This document shows positions 18,023-26,974 of a stretch of DNA of 27,500 nucleotides, piece after piece. This stretch comes from Prorocentrum cordatum (lineage: Eukaryota; Sar; Dinophyceae; Prorocentrales; Prorocentraceae), in the NCBI GenBank assembly GCA_963575745.1, contig CAUYUJ010017990.1:184526-212025 (forward strand). Reading direction: 5' to 3'. Made by a program: the position numbers and the translations under genes. Numbering within the stretch: position 1 is the first letter of the stretch; every line of letters starts with the position of its first letter. The notes under the pieces were generated by a model. The model was not told the origin of the DNA and ran no database searches. It worked only from the letters and a program-made list of their open reading frames with translations.

Positions 18023-21000
18023 GAGTGGCCAGCCAGCGTCGCCCAACCAGCGGAGCTCTGCGAAGCCGCCGGTGCCAAGGCAGGTGCGTGGGCCGGTCAT
18101 CCACTGGGTTGGCATGGCTGGTAGTGCCGAAGAGCGTCGTGGCCGCGCGCCGTGGCGCCGCGTTCCCCTGTCGGCGCCTGCCCGGAGGCATTCGGGAGAG
18201 GTTCGAGCCGATGCTCCGGGGAGTTCTGCCGGGAACCCTCGACCCGAGAGCATGCCTGCACCACGTTTATACCAGAAGACCGACGATGGCCCAGAACAGG
18301 GCAGCGATGAACGCGCGCGCGCCCTTGCAAGGCGCGGCGAGGATCAGCAGGACGAGGATGCATGCGTGCGTTGCCATCGCATCCTGGCCAACCCGCACGC
18401 AAAGGGGCACAGCGTGGAGTTGGAGTTTCCTGACCTTGCGACGGTCCATCACATCGCGGAGCGTGCGGAGAACAAGGGGCCCATCTTCTGCAAGCAAGGC
18501 CGCTTCGAGGCCATCGACTTCGTCCAGGGTCGGCTTATGCGGCTGCAGCTAACCACGTCGAAGCCTTGCACGGCGGCTGAGGTGGATCTCGATGAGATCA
18601 CGGCGACTACGTTTAAGATCGTGATGGGCGGAAATCGCGACACCAAGCACCGCGACGATCGGCGCGGTGAAGGCGGAGGCCGCGACACCAAGCACCGCGA
18701 CGATCATCGTCGAGATCGTCGTGACGACCGCCACCGCGATCGGGGAGCTGTTCTCCGTGAGCATCGCGCCCCTCCTCCGCCCGAGGCGGGGGCCTCGTCG
18801 CGTTCGAGGTCGCGGAGCGCGCCGGGAGGCCGCGGTGAGAAGGAAGAGAAGAAAGAGAAGAAGAAGGCGAGGAGCAGCAAGGAAGATCTGAAAGAGAGGA
18901 AGAAGGCGAGAAGCAGCAGGGAAGTGAAGAAGGAGGCCGAGGTGAAGAAGGAGGATGAGGCCAGCGAGGAGGATGAGGCCAGCGAGGACGATAACGATCA
19001 GCGGCGCGAGGATAAGGAGCTGCCGTTCACGCCGGAGGAGATGGGCGAGATCTTCTGCAGCTGGCATCCGCGCCAGGACATCTTTAGGGATTACCTGACG
19101 CCGCCGGCGACCATCCACTTCATCACGAAGAACGACCGCATCGTGCGCCTCAACCTCTACACGCGCCGCTGCGAGAAGCCGGATTTCTCTCCAAGTAGTG
19201 GCCCTGCGAAGGCCCATCCAGCATTCGCGGTGGACGCCGCAGCGGCGCCGTCGGCGAAGGGGGCATCGAAGACGAAAGGATCAAATGTTCCGGGAGAGCC
19301 TTCCGGGGACATCCCAGACGGAGCTGCGCCAGGACTACCGTCCGCCGCACCGACTGGGGAAGCCGCCGCCGCCGCTCCGAAGGACGAGGACTGGGTCATG
19401 GCAGGAGCCTCCGAGGACGTGAGGAAGAGCGAGGAGAAGAAACGACTGGAGGTCTTGCAGCGTGACAAAGCCGAGCTGCTGGACCGCCTCGCGCTGATAG
19501 AGAAGCAGGAGTCGGAGATGCATACCCGGTTGAACCCAGGCGAGGTCTACGACGGCCTGCAGAGGCGACGTGAGCAGGCACCTCCGCCAGAGCGTTCGCT
19601 GCCTACATCTCCCGAGCAGCAGGGGGTCGGAAGCGTGTGGAAGAACATGGAGGGAGTTCGACGACGTGCTCATCTTCCAGCGCCTCCAGGAGCCGCGAGC
19701 TCAGGTGCGCCTGCCGCTGCGACGGCATCTCCAGCCGCATCTGGAGCCCCGCGCGTAGTCACTGCCTCTGGACGGAGCTACGTCATGAGTGCCGGCGCCA
19801 CGCAGAGCGACCTGGAGAAGCAGCAGATGCACCGAGCCATGTACGACTCGCAGTTCGACGGCGAGAGGCTGGTCCCAGGCCCGAAGGCGAAGTTCGACCC
19901 AGAGCTCATGCAGCAGCAGGCTGCGTGTCTTCATCCGGCTGACGAGCTGAAGTGGCAGTCAAACGGCACCGTGATCTTCGCGAAGTGCAAGAAGTGTTCG
20001 TTGAAGTCGGTGATCCATTACACGCTGGAGAAGCCCAAGGCGGACGAGGAGGACTCACTGCAGCGCGCGGACCCCGGGGCAGCAAAGGGCGCGGACCTTT
20101 GGGCAGCAAAGGGCGCGGACCCTTGGGCAGCAAAAGGGGGATCTGCAGCCCACATGGTCACTACCCGAGAGGAGTGCCCCCGCGAAGTAGATGGGCAGTC
20201 CGTCATGCTTGTTGTCTTGCCCGCGGGGCTGGTTATGATTGATACGGGCTGCAAGCGGGCTGTCGGTGGACGTCCGTGGCACGTCGAGTTGCAGAAGACT
20301 TTGGATGCCATGGGCGTGCCGTACCACGGCATCAACCAGCGCGAGTACTTCAAGTTCGGCCCAGGCGTGCCGCTCATGTCAGAGCGTGCGTGGTGCTACT
20401 CAGTTGGCATCAATGGCACGCAGTGCGAGGTTGTGATCTCCGAGGTCGATGCCGAGGTGCCAGGTCTCATCGGCCCTGATGAGATGGCAGAGTGGGACGC
20501 AGCAATCAGCTTCAGGAGCGGTACCTTTACGGCGAACGGCGTGACCAAGCCGTTGGTCCCGGCTGCGTCCGGGCATCCGTGCGTGTCACTGCTGGATTTC
20601 CCGGCACCGGTCGCGAGTGCCTTCCCCGTCGGACAGTCAGAGGGGCAGGACGAGCTCGCCGACGAGATGTTCAGCGGAACTGCGAGCCACGAGGAGAAGG
20701 ATGAGAGCAGCGTCGCTGAGACCGCCGAGGAGGACGGCACGCACGATTCTGACAGCAACGATGGCAAGGACGCGGGCGATTCAGAGCTGAGTACATCCCA
20801 CTATCATACCAGCGACCCGGAGTCCGCGGAGACGGCATCGAGCGACGAGGAGGTTTTCATGGAGAACGCGGACAACGAGGCTATCATGACGAAAGGTGCT
20901 TGCAGGCACGTCCGGAGCAACCTGAAGGAGCTGGAGGTTTTGATGATCGAGGAAATTGCGAACAGGAAGCTTCGGGCTGATCGGCAGGAGCAGGACGCCT

Positions 21001-21527
21001 TCAAGCACTACCAGGAGGAACGTGTACTACCTCTTCGGCGGGAGGCCCGGCGGCGACCGGGGCCCTGGAGGATCGTGGAAATCTTCGCATGGGCTTGCCA
21101 ATTCACGATCCTGGCGGCAAACATGGGATGGGACGCCCACCAGCCCATCACAGCGCCAGCGTTCGACCTCCTGACGGTCCAGGGCAGGAACGCGGCACGG
21201 GCGTACCTGGTTGCAGTTGATCCAGACTTCGTGGCCTTATCCCCGCCTCGTACGGCGTGGAGTCGACTGCAGAGTGTCGACCAGCGAAGGCCCATGCGAG
21301 TGCGCCAGCAACGCCGAGAGCGGACTGAGTACCGCATGTTGCTCTCGTTCACGGACGAGGTGATGCAGTGGCAAGCGGCAGGAGGACGCGCAGCCATGGT
21401 AATGGACCACGCGCAATCGACAGCCTGGAGCCAGCCACCCATGAATGCAACAAAGTCGAACCCAGCATTCGAGGACACGATCTGCCTCCAGAACACCACG
21501 CGGGCGTTGGCAAACCCTGAGATTTGA
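17982..21527 (+). CDS. Pol part 1: unrecognised region, aspartic protease, methyltransferase-like module
   Basis: One open frame with no ATG near its start, expected to be read from Gag by frame change; a GTG lies at 18072. Residues below count from 18072. Residues 115-160 and 319-372 are well-formed but unrecognised. About 257-317 is Lys/Glu-rich. A C-L-H...C-K-K-C cysteine/histidine cluster (about 618-645) looks zinc-binding. The retropepsin-type protease has MIDTGCKRAV, with its catalytic Asp at residue 724 (20241-20243); it would cut the polyprotein. Residues ~1000-1120 (IVEIF..., VALSPPRTAWS) resemble the SPPC-motif methyltransferase-like module found between protease and integrase in dinoflagellate copia proteins, but the expected Cys is Arg (CGT, 21249-21251). 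Short direct repeats occur at 18638/18679 and at 20080-20150. The frame ends at TGA 21525-21527 and then continues in the same frame toward integrase. Confidence 0.8.
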   Translation, partial: RVGEREPRNKTGPKSGQPASPNQRSSAKPPVPRQVRGPVIHWVGMAGSAEERRGRAPWRRVPLSAPARRHSGEVRADAPGSSAGNPRPESMPAPRLYQKTDDGPEQGSDERARALARRGEDQQDEDACVRCHRILANPHAKGHSVELEFPDLATVHHIAERAENKGPIFCKQGRFEAIDFVQGRLMRLQLTTSKPCTAAEVDLDEITATTFKIVMGGNRDTKHRDDRRGEGGGRDTKHRDDHRRDRRDDRHRDRGAVLREHRAPPPPEAGASSRSRSRSAPGGRGEKEEKKEKKKARSSKEDLKERKKARSSREVKKEAEVKKEDEASEEDEASEDDNDQRREDKELPFTPEEMGEIFCSWHPRQDIFRDYLTPPATIHFITKNDRIVRLNLYTRRCEKPDFSPSSGPAKAHPAFAVDAAAAPSAKGASKTKGSNVPGEPSGDIPDGAAPGLPSAAPTGEAAAAAPKDEDWVMAGASEDVRKSEEKKRLEVLQRDKAELLDRLALIEKQESEMHTRLNPGEVYDGLQRRREQAPPPERSLPTSPEQQGVGSVWKNMEGVRRRAHLPAPPGAASSGAPAAATASPAASGAPRVVTASGRSYVMSAGATQSDLEKQQMHRAMYDSQFDGERLVPGPKAKFDPELMQQQAACLHPADELKWQSNGTVIFAKCKKCSLKSVIHYTLEKPKADEEDSLQRADPGAAKGADLWAAKGADPWAAKGGSAAHMVTTREECPREVDGQSVMLVVLPAGLVMIDTGCKRAVGGRPWHVELQKTLDAMGVPYHGINQREYFKFGPGVPLMSERAWCYSVGINGTQCEVVISEVDAEVPGLIGPDEMAEWDAAISFRSGTFTANGVTKPLVPAASGHPCVSLLDFPAPVASAFPVGQSEGQDELADEMFSGTASHEEKDESSVAETAEEDGTHDSDSNDGKDAGDSELSTSHYHTSDPESAETASSDEEVFMENADNEAIMTKGACRHVRSNLKELEVLMIEEIANRKLRADRQEQDAFKHYQEERVLPLRREARRRPGPWRIVEIFAWACQFTILAANMGWDAHQPITAPAFDLLTVQGRNAARAYLVAVDPDFVALSPPRTAWSRLQSVDQRRPMRVRQQRRERTEYRMLLSFTDEVMQWQAAGGRAAMVMDHAQSTAWSQPPMNATKSNPAFEDTICLQNTTRALANPEI

Positions 21528-21698
21528 ACTGCTGCGCGCGGAAGCTGCTCGGAGGAGTTCGCCAAGGCTGTGATGACTGGTGCCACGGATTACTTGGCCC
21601 GGCAGTGCGAGAACTCGAGTTTCCCTGCGGCGCGCCTCCCGGACCCCGCGGAGGAGCCCAGGAGTTATGGACCCGAGCCCGCGGAGCATGGTCCTTGA

Positions 21699-22223
21699 GA
21701 GGCTCCCGGAAACGTTTCGGAGAGACCTGAGTGGGGCAAAACACCGCAGGAGATTCGAGCCGAGATTCGCGAGGCATTGCAGAAGACGGCGAAGGAGGAG
21801 TCCATGCAGCACCCCGCGGAGGAGGAGGAGGTTGCAGCCTCCTGGTCAGAGATGGAGCTTCCAGAGGTGGCGCGGCAGGACATCATGACGAAGATTCCCC
21901 GGAGTACGCGACGTGCCGTGCGGAAGGCCCATCGCGGTCTTGGACACCCCAGCCGACCGACGTTCATCAAGATGTTGCGTCTCGGCGGTGCCACGCTCAA
22001 CGCGTTGGCATACGCGAAGTATTGGCAGTGCCCGACTTGCGCTGAGTCGGAGGCGCCGCCCCGTCCAGTGCAAGGGACGGCGGACATACGACCATTCGGC
22101 TTCAACGTGACGGTTGTGATCGACGTGAAGTACATAACGGGACGCGGCCAAGCAGCAGCTGGTGGTTCTCAGCATGGTGGACGCAGGCACGGGATGGCAC
22201 TGCGCATGCCTTCTCCAGAATAG
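21699..22223 (+). pseudogene. Pol part 2: integrase N-terminal zinc finger and first catalytic Asp
   Basis: Same frame as Pol part 1, after two TGA codons (21525 and 21696). It carries the GAG-pre-integrase/HHCC finger: His at 21930 and 21945 (HRGLGH), Cys at 22029 and 22038 (CPTC). These bind zinc and precede the integrase core. The core then begins with VVIDVKY, whose Asp (22122-22124) is the first of the catalytic D,D,E triad. Between 22138 and about 22160 the frame must change by one base. Reading on in this frame gives only nonsense to TGA at 22221. The interval 21528-21698 is open apart from the two stops and contains a plausible linker (EEFAKAV...). Confidence 0.85.
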
Positions 22224-22989
22224 GACGGCCAAGCACGTAGCCCGCCAGATCATGAACGAGTGGTTCAAGCATTACGGCGTGCCAGAGAACATCGTGATCG
22301 ACCAGGGCGGCGAGTTCGAGGGCTACTTCAACGCGCTGATGGAGCAATTCGGTATTAATACGAAGACGGCGGGAGCTCATGCAGCATGGCAGCATGGCCT
22401 GGCAGAGCGCCACGGAGGTCTGCTCGGCACTATCTGGGGCAAGGTGGTGCACGAGTTCCACGTCGAGGGCAAGTCGATGTCTACTGTGGCCCTGGCTGCC
22501 ATCGTCAACGCGAAGAATTCGACGATCAGCCGCAATGGGTTGACCCCGGAGCAGGCTGTCTTCGGGCGGATCTTGAATTTTACGGAGGTGACCAACAGGG
22601 GCGACGACGAGGTTCTCATGTCGGTCCTCGGCGCTAAGGGCATAGCTTGGCGTTCGCCCCAAATCCGCACCGCAGCCAAGATGATGTTGCTGGAGCGCGA
22701 CGCGACGGACAAGGTGCGGAGGGCGCTGCTGCGACAGGTGCCGACGGTCGTCGGCGATCTGCGCCCAGGATCGCGGGTGTATTTCTGGGCACCGAATTCG
22801 TTCAGGGGACGTCGTCGGCAAGATCCTGAAAGGTGGCGGGGTCCTGCGACTGTGATCGCGAAGGAATCCAACAGCCCGTATTACTTATCATGGCGCGGTC
22901 ACGTGCTACTCGTTGCTCGTGAGCAGCTCCGGCACGCCCCCTCCCAGGAGGCCGCGGCTGCGGAGTCCATCCAGACGACGTGCGGCTGA
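22138..22989 (+). pseudogene. Pol part 3: integrase core, Asp-2 and Glu, and C-terminal domain
   Basis: This frame opens just after a TAA at 22135, and integrase homology resumes by LVVLSMVDAGTGW (about 22159). The second catalytic Asp lies in VIDQGGEF (22300-22302) and the Glu in HGLAERHGG (22405-22407), giving D-X34-E, close to the usual D-X35-E. The C-terminal part has GDLRPGSRVYFW and RWRGPATVI, a small beta-rich DNA-binding domain typical of copia integrase. Integrase joins cDNA to host DNA. The frame ends at TGA 22987. The RT frame starts with a ~10-base overlap, and continuity needs a single-base frame change near 22972-22980. The catalytic triad is complete but split over two frames. 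Confidence 0.9.
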
Positions 22990-24632
22990 CGCAGCAGCGA
23001 GATGATCGCGCCTACCACGACATCGTGGACGTCACGCCCAAAGTGGAGGTCCAGAGGGTGAAGAAGACGTTCCTGAAGAAGGAGCGTGAACGACATAGTG
23101 AGCTCGAGGGGTCCAGGCAGCCTCGCGTGGATCTGAGGGCCCTGGATGCCATTGAGGCGCAGGCTAAGGAGGAGGAGCCACCTGAGCAGGAGCAGTTGCC
23201 GCAGCTTCCGCCTCCGAGGAGGGCCCGGTCTCGTTCCCCTCCAGGCCGGATGTCCTCTGGGACGTACCCGGAAGCTTCTCCGGGAGCATCGGGCTCCGGC
23301 GGCCTTTCGGTGCCGCCGATTCCCAGAGACGATTTCGAGCTCGAGCGGAAGCGGAAGTTTCTGGTAGATGACGTGCCGAGTTGCATTAAGAGATCGCGTC
23401 TGCAGGCTGCCCCTACGAGTGGCTTGCCGGCCCTCCGCGAGGTGGCCATGAACGCTGTGGTGCACTCGGGGCCCCAGGAGTGGTTCGACCAGAATGCCTT
23501 GGATGGCGTCTCCACGCTCGTTCAGAAGGTCGCGCGAGGAGTCCGTGTGCATCGAGAGCCACGGCGGCGACTCTATGATCACGACCGTCACCGGGAGTGC
23601 AATCGCCCGTCGGTGATGCTCTCCGCCACGGGCCAGTGCGCTTACAAGGACGACGGCGCGAGCCGTACCAACGAGCGCATGGAGGACAGCTGGGTTGGTC
23701 TCGCGCTCTTCTACCACGACAAGCCGGATGCTCAGGCACAGGGGGTGTGCTATTTGGACACTCCGGAGGGTTTTGCACGGCAGCCGATGACTTACGAGGA
23801 GTGGATCAACGTGTCATCTGTGTATGACGCATGGCTGCAGGAGGCGCGGTACGAGCACGACGTGTTTGCACTCGTGATGAAGCAAAACGCGAAGGAGCTA
23901 GACCCACGTCACTTCGACCAGCACGAGAAGGCTAAGTTCGACGAGGCCGACGCCGCCGAGTGGCGGCAATGGATCGCCAACGACACGGTCGAGCTGGTCA
24001 CCGAGGAGGAGGAGAAGAGCATTCCGAAGGATAAGATCATCTCGGTGCCCATGCGTTCGGTTCGCACGAACCGTGGGCGAGGGCCGGAGTTGGAGGCGAA
24101 GTCGCGCTTGATTATCCCTGGCCATCTCGACCCGCAGCTTGGTCTATTCAGGACGGATTTTCCTACTACTTCCCCTTTGGCCGTGCTGGTGTGTGCGTCT
24201 ATCGCAATGGCGATGGATTGGACATTCGAGTGCTTCGACGTAGCGACTGCGTTCCTGTCCGGGCTGAAGCTGGAGCGGGAGCTGTACGTGAGGGCCCCTA
24301 AGGACGGGCTTCCGGCCGTCGACGGCGCTGGATGGCCGGCTGTGCGGCCTTATGCGTTGCTTCGTCTGCTGAAAGGGGCGCACGGTTTGACGGGGGCGCC
24401 TCGGTTGTGGTATCTCCGAGCCCGCCAGGTGCTGACGGACGAGGTCGGCTTTGTGGAGCTGCGCTGTGCTCGGGCCGTCTTCGTTTACCGGGTGACCGGC
24501 AAGTTGATTGCTATGTTGACGTTGCACGTCGACGACGGCATGCTGCGGGGGCCCGCGCGACCCCCAGCACCAGAAGGTGAAGGCGAATATCAACAGGCGT
24601 TTCAACATCAAGCACTGGAAGGAGGGCAATGA
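22974..24632 (+). CDS. Pol part 4: copia reverse transcriptase (RVT_2 type)
   Basis: A ~550-residue open frame (GTG at 22980, no ATG). The first ~200 residues are a charged, Pro/Arg-rich linker with an Arg/Ser-rich stretch. The copia RT begins around WRQWIANDTVELV (about 23960). It includes the KSRLIIPGH strand, motif A FDVATAFLSG (catalytic Asp 24237-24239), LLKGAHGLTGAPRLWY, and motif C LHVDDGM with the paired Asp at 24531-24536. The family norm for motif C is YVDD, and His for Tyr is common in this group as far as I recall. RT copies the element RNA into DNA. Immediately after motif C the frame goes wrong: the thumb and RNase H follow in another frame after a one-base change at 24541-24556, near a run of five G. 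Confidence 0.92.
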   Translation, partial: DDVRLTQQRDDRAYHDIVDVTPKVEVQRVKKTFLKKERERHSELEGSRQPRVDLRALDAIEAQAKEEEPPEQEQLPQLPPPRRARSRSPPGRMSSGTYPEASPGASGSGGLSVPPIPRDDFELERKRKFLVDDVPSCIKRSRLQAAPTSGLPALREVAMNAVVHSGPQEWFDQNALDGVSTLVQKVARGVRVHREPRRRLYDHDRHRECNRPSVMLSATGQCAYKDDGASRTNERMEDSWVGLALFYHDKPDAQAQGVCYLDTPEGFARQPMTYEEWINVSSVYDAWLQEARYEHDVFALVMKQNAKELDPRHFDQHEKAKFDEADAAEWRQWIANDTVELVTEEEEKSIPKDKIISVPMRSVRTNRGRGPELEAKSRLIIPGHLDPQLGLFRTDFPTTSPLAVLVCASIAMAMDWTFECFDVATAFLSGLKLERELYVRAPKDGLPAVDGAGWPAVRPYALLRLLKGAHGLTGAPRLWYLRARQVLTDEVGFVELRCARAVFVYRVTGKLIAMLTLHVDDGMLRGPARPPAPEGEGEYQQAFQHQALEGGQ

Positions 24633-25650
24633 CAAGGAGGCAGTCGCCTATCGCGGGGAGGAGTGGTGGCGCCACCCCGATCACATCGAGATCAGCATGC
24701 ACGAGTACATCGGCAAGCTGACAAAGCACCCCCTTGCAAGGGAGGAGGACGAGGAGCGGGAGGTGACTCCCGAAGAGCACCACGACTTCCGGAGCTTGCT
24801 CCAGAAGGTGCGCTGGCCTGTCGCACGCGTGGTGCCACAGCTCGCGTACAGTGCGTCGGCGCTCGCACAGAAGGATCCGAAAGGTCGGAGGTTATTGCAC
24901 CTGCGAGTGCTCAATGACATCATCGACCGGCTTCAGGACTACGACAAGAGAGGTCTTGCGACTCTCTGGATCCGCCGTGTGGACATCGAGCGCTTGCAGG
25001 TGCTCACGCTCATGGGCGCTTCGTTTGCGAAGGAACCCGGCTGTAAGAGCCAGGTGGGGTTCATGAGTATGATTGCGGACACCCGAGTGTTGAAGGAGTT
25101 AGCTGTGTGTTGTCTAGTGGAGTTCCAGAGTAGTACTATTACACGAGTTGTTGGATTTACGATGGCCGCAGAGTCTGCAGCTATGTCCGTGTCTTTGGAT
25201 CGGCAGCTCTACCTCAGGCTGCTGATCGAGGCAGTCTTGCACGGGGAGCCGCCCTTGCAAGGGGACTGGAGGCTGGTGCTCAAGGTTCCGGGGGCGCTTG
25301 TGACGGATGCGAAGTCGCTGTGCGATCACACGTCCAAGATCGGCTCGATGCCGGTGTCTCGGCAGACCCTCATCGACTTGTTGGTGGCCAAGGATTTGAT
25401 CGAGCAGGAGGCCATCAAGTTCAAGTGGCTGCCCAATAGCCACATGCTGGCGGACGTGCTGACGAAGGCTGTGCAGCCGAACGAGGTGCTATTGCAGTTC
25501 CTCCGCCACGGACTGTTCAGCATGGTGCCTACTGCTGAACAGGAGGATGAGGAGGCACACCGTCTGCGGCTGCGCCGCGGACAGCGTGAGAGAGCCAAGG
25601 AGCGGAAGGCCCAGCGTCGGGCCGCCGTTTCAGGGCCTGCGAGCCCGTGA
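24544..25650 (+). CDS. Pol part 5: RT C-terminus and RNase H
   Basis: Homology resumes at about 24559 and runs to the TGA at 25648. It starts with the RT thumb (EISMHEYIGKLTKHPL; FRSLLQKVRWPVARVVPQL), followed by a copia RNase HI domain. Visible RNase H signatures are FQSSTITRVVGFTMAAESAA (catalytic Glu 25171-25173), LVTDAKSL (Asp 25306-25308) and LPNSHMLADVLTK (Asp 25453-25455). The first catalytic Asp, expected in a T-D-A-S-type motif, is replaced: the sequence reads LMGASFAKE, with Gly GGC at 25015-25017, one base from GAC. RNase H degrades the RNA strand during cDNA synthesis. Losing this metal-binding residue should impair it (inference). The C-terminus is basic and Arg/Lys-rich. Confidence 0.9.
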   Translation, partial: CGGPRDPQHQKVKANINRRFNIKHWKEGNDKEAVAYRGEEWWRHPDHIEISMHEYIGKLTKHPLAREEDEEREVTPEEHHDFRSLLQKVRWPVARVVPQLAYSASALAQKDPKGRRLLHLRVLNDIIDRLQDYDKRGLATLWIRRVDIERLQVLTLMGASFAKEPGCKSQVGFMSMIADTRVLKELAVCCLVEFQSSTITRVVGFTMAAESAAMSVSLDRQLYLRLLIEAVLHGEPPLQGDWRLVLKVPGALVTDAKSLCDHTSKIGSMPVSRQTLIDLLVAKDLIEQEAIKFKWLPNSHMLADVLTKAVQPNEVLLQFLRHGLFSMVPTAEQEDEEAHRLRLRRGQRERAKERKAQRRAAVSGPASP

Positions 25651-25881
25651 GGTCCTGTTGCAGCCGCTGCATGGACCTGGTGATGGCTACGGTGATGTGC
25701 GCACGCACATCGAGACGACAGTCTGGACTAGTGAGTCTGGACACTCATATTTCATATTTTTGAGCCTCAGGCCGCACTTGTGCTTGAGGTGTTTCGGCCC
25801 GTGGGCCGGTATAGGCGGTGACCGCGTGCAGCGTTTCACGCTTGTGGGAGGCGGCATCGGGGCAGCATTGTTCTCACCCAG
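25651..25881 (+). other. 3' untranslated part of the element; no clear polypurine tract
   Basis: Non-coding sequence between the Pol end and the 3' LTR. It holds two potential hairpins: CCTCAGGCCGCAC/GTGCTTGAGG at about 25765-25789, and perfect CGGCCC-GT-GGGCCG at 25795-25808. The usual purine tract that primes plus-strand synthesis directly before the 3' LTR is not seen. The best candidate is a G-rich stretch at 25845-25867, separated from the LTR by a pyrimidine-containing TTCTCACCCAG. Confidence 0.7.
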
Positions 25882-26063
25882 TGTGAAGAGGGCACTCCCC
25901 TGCCCCTCTGCCGCCCGTGCCGCCTTGTGAGCATGATGCACATACTTTTCATGTTTGTGGCGTGCACGCTGCCCGCCGCCGTTTTGGCCCTAGTCCTAGG
26001 GCCCTGGGACTGCACCCGCAGTTTGACCGCCGCGCGGTCCGAGCAAAAAGAATTGCACTGACA
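25882..26063 (+). repeat. 3' LTR (182 bp)
   Basis: Identical to the 5' LTR except at 25940 and 26053. The 25940 difference changes a CpG in the 5' copy to CpA. It retains the palindrome (25986-26003), the TTTT motif and the AAAAAG near its end. It is followed by CATCC, the candidate right target-site duplication. Confidence 0.96.
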
Positions 26064-26888
26064 CATCCATTCCCGATGTTAGCGGGAGCCCGCGCCCAAG
26101 GCGGTTCAAGGCCTCGAGCCATTTTCCGAGCCGTCCTATATGCTGCTCACAGCCAAACACCCGCAGTGATAACAAGCCAGCACGCCATTCAAAATCACCA
26201 GGACATCGGATTCGTGTTGCTGAGCAGTCAAGGGATGAGGCGAAAGAAGGGTATATGTCCACGCAGGGGCTGGGCCCAAACGCAGACGAGGCACCCCGCT
26301 TCGGAAACCAACGGGAACATAGACTAGGAGCATTGAGGAGCGTCCACCTTCAATAACTCGGACCACAGTGATTTGATCACTCCTACGCGCGGACCGTGCT
26401 CGCACATGTTCATGCCCAGCACGAAATCGCTTCCATTCTCCTGGACAGATCGCAGAAGCTCCGCGCGGCTTAGAGACCGACCTATCATTACACCATGACG
26501 TACTCTATACTGTTGGCGCGTGGTGGCTGTTAAGCCTTCGGGGAGGGAGGGCCGCTCTCCAGGCAGCTTTTCCGACACAGACATCACCAGCTCCGTTCGG
26601 AAGTGTTTCGGTAGTTGTGAATTGGAGTGCGCAGACAGGACCTCCCGTGAGGTGACCCTGTGTCCAACGCAGGTCGACCTTCCCCGGTCTCCTGTCCAGG
26701 ATTCCCCACATACGAACCCAGAAGGTCCAGCGTATTTGTCTTCACGAGGGCCTCCCGCGAGGTCCCCCGAAACCTGTCACCGCGGGCGGAAGAAGAGGAG
26801 GACGACGAGGTGGAGGATAAACATGAGAAGCAGGACTCGAGTATCCTACCTCTACCGTGTAGAACGGACCTGCCGTGGCCGACGGGGG
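26064..26888. other. right flank, no supportable gene
   Basis: Moderate-GC sequence. Short open frames on both strands have no recognisable domain. It becomes purine-rich from about 26788. Confidence 0.5.
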
Positions 26889-26974
26889 GATGAAGGAGGA
26901 GGAGGAGGAGGAGGAGGAGGAGAAGGGAGGAGGAGGAGGAGGAGGAGGAGGAGGAGGCGGAGGAGGAGGAGGAG
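26889..26974 (+). repeat. GGA/GAG polypurine microsatellite
   Basis: A clean GGA tract of about 85 bases with one AAGG break and a GCGG near its end. Confidence 0.95.

Larger units (their letters stand above)
16430..26063 (+). mobile_element. full-length Ty1/copia LTR retrotransposon, ORFs broken
   Basis: A 9,634 bp element bounded by two 182 bp LTRs that begin TG and end CA. Inside, in order, are a primer-binding site, Gag, a CCHC-type knuckle, a long unrecognised region, an aspartic protease, a methyltransferase-like module, integrase, reverse transcriptase and RNase H. Integrase before RT places it in Ty1/copia rather than Ty3. Flanking pentamers CATCT (16425-16429) and CATCC (26064-26068) are a probable 5 bp target-site duplication with one mismatch. 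The LTRs differ at only two of 182 sites, which suggests a young insertion. Yet the coding frame carries TGA stops at 17822, 21525 and 21696 and single-base frame changes near 17984, 22140-22160, 22975 and 24545-24556. It would be non-autonomous if the sequence is accurate. The element resembles dinoflagellate copia families (inference from memory, not a search). Confidence 0.95.

Noticed and set aside
17264-18253. Long minus-strand frame opposite Gag
   Set aside because: Antisense shadow of the Gag/Pol coding strand, with no domain.
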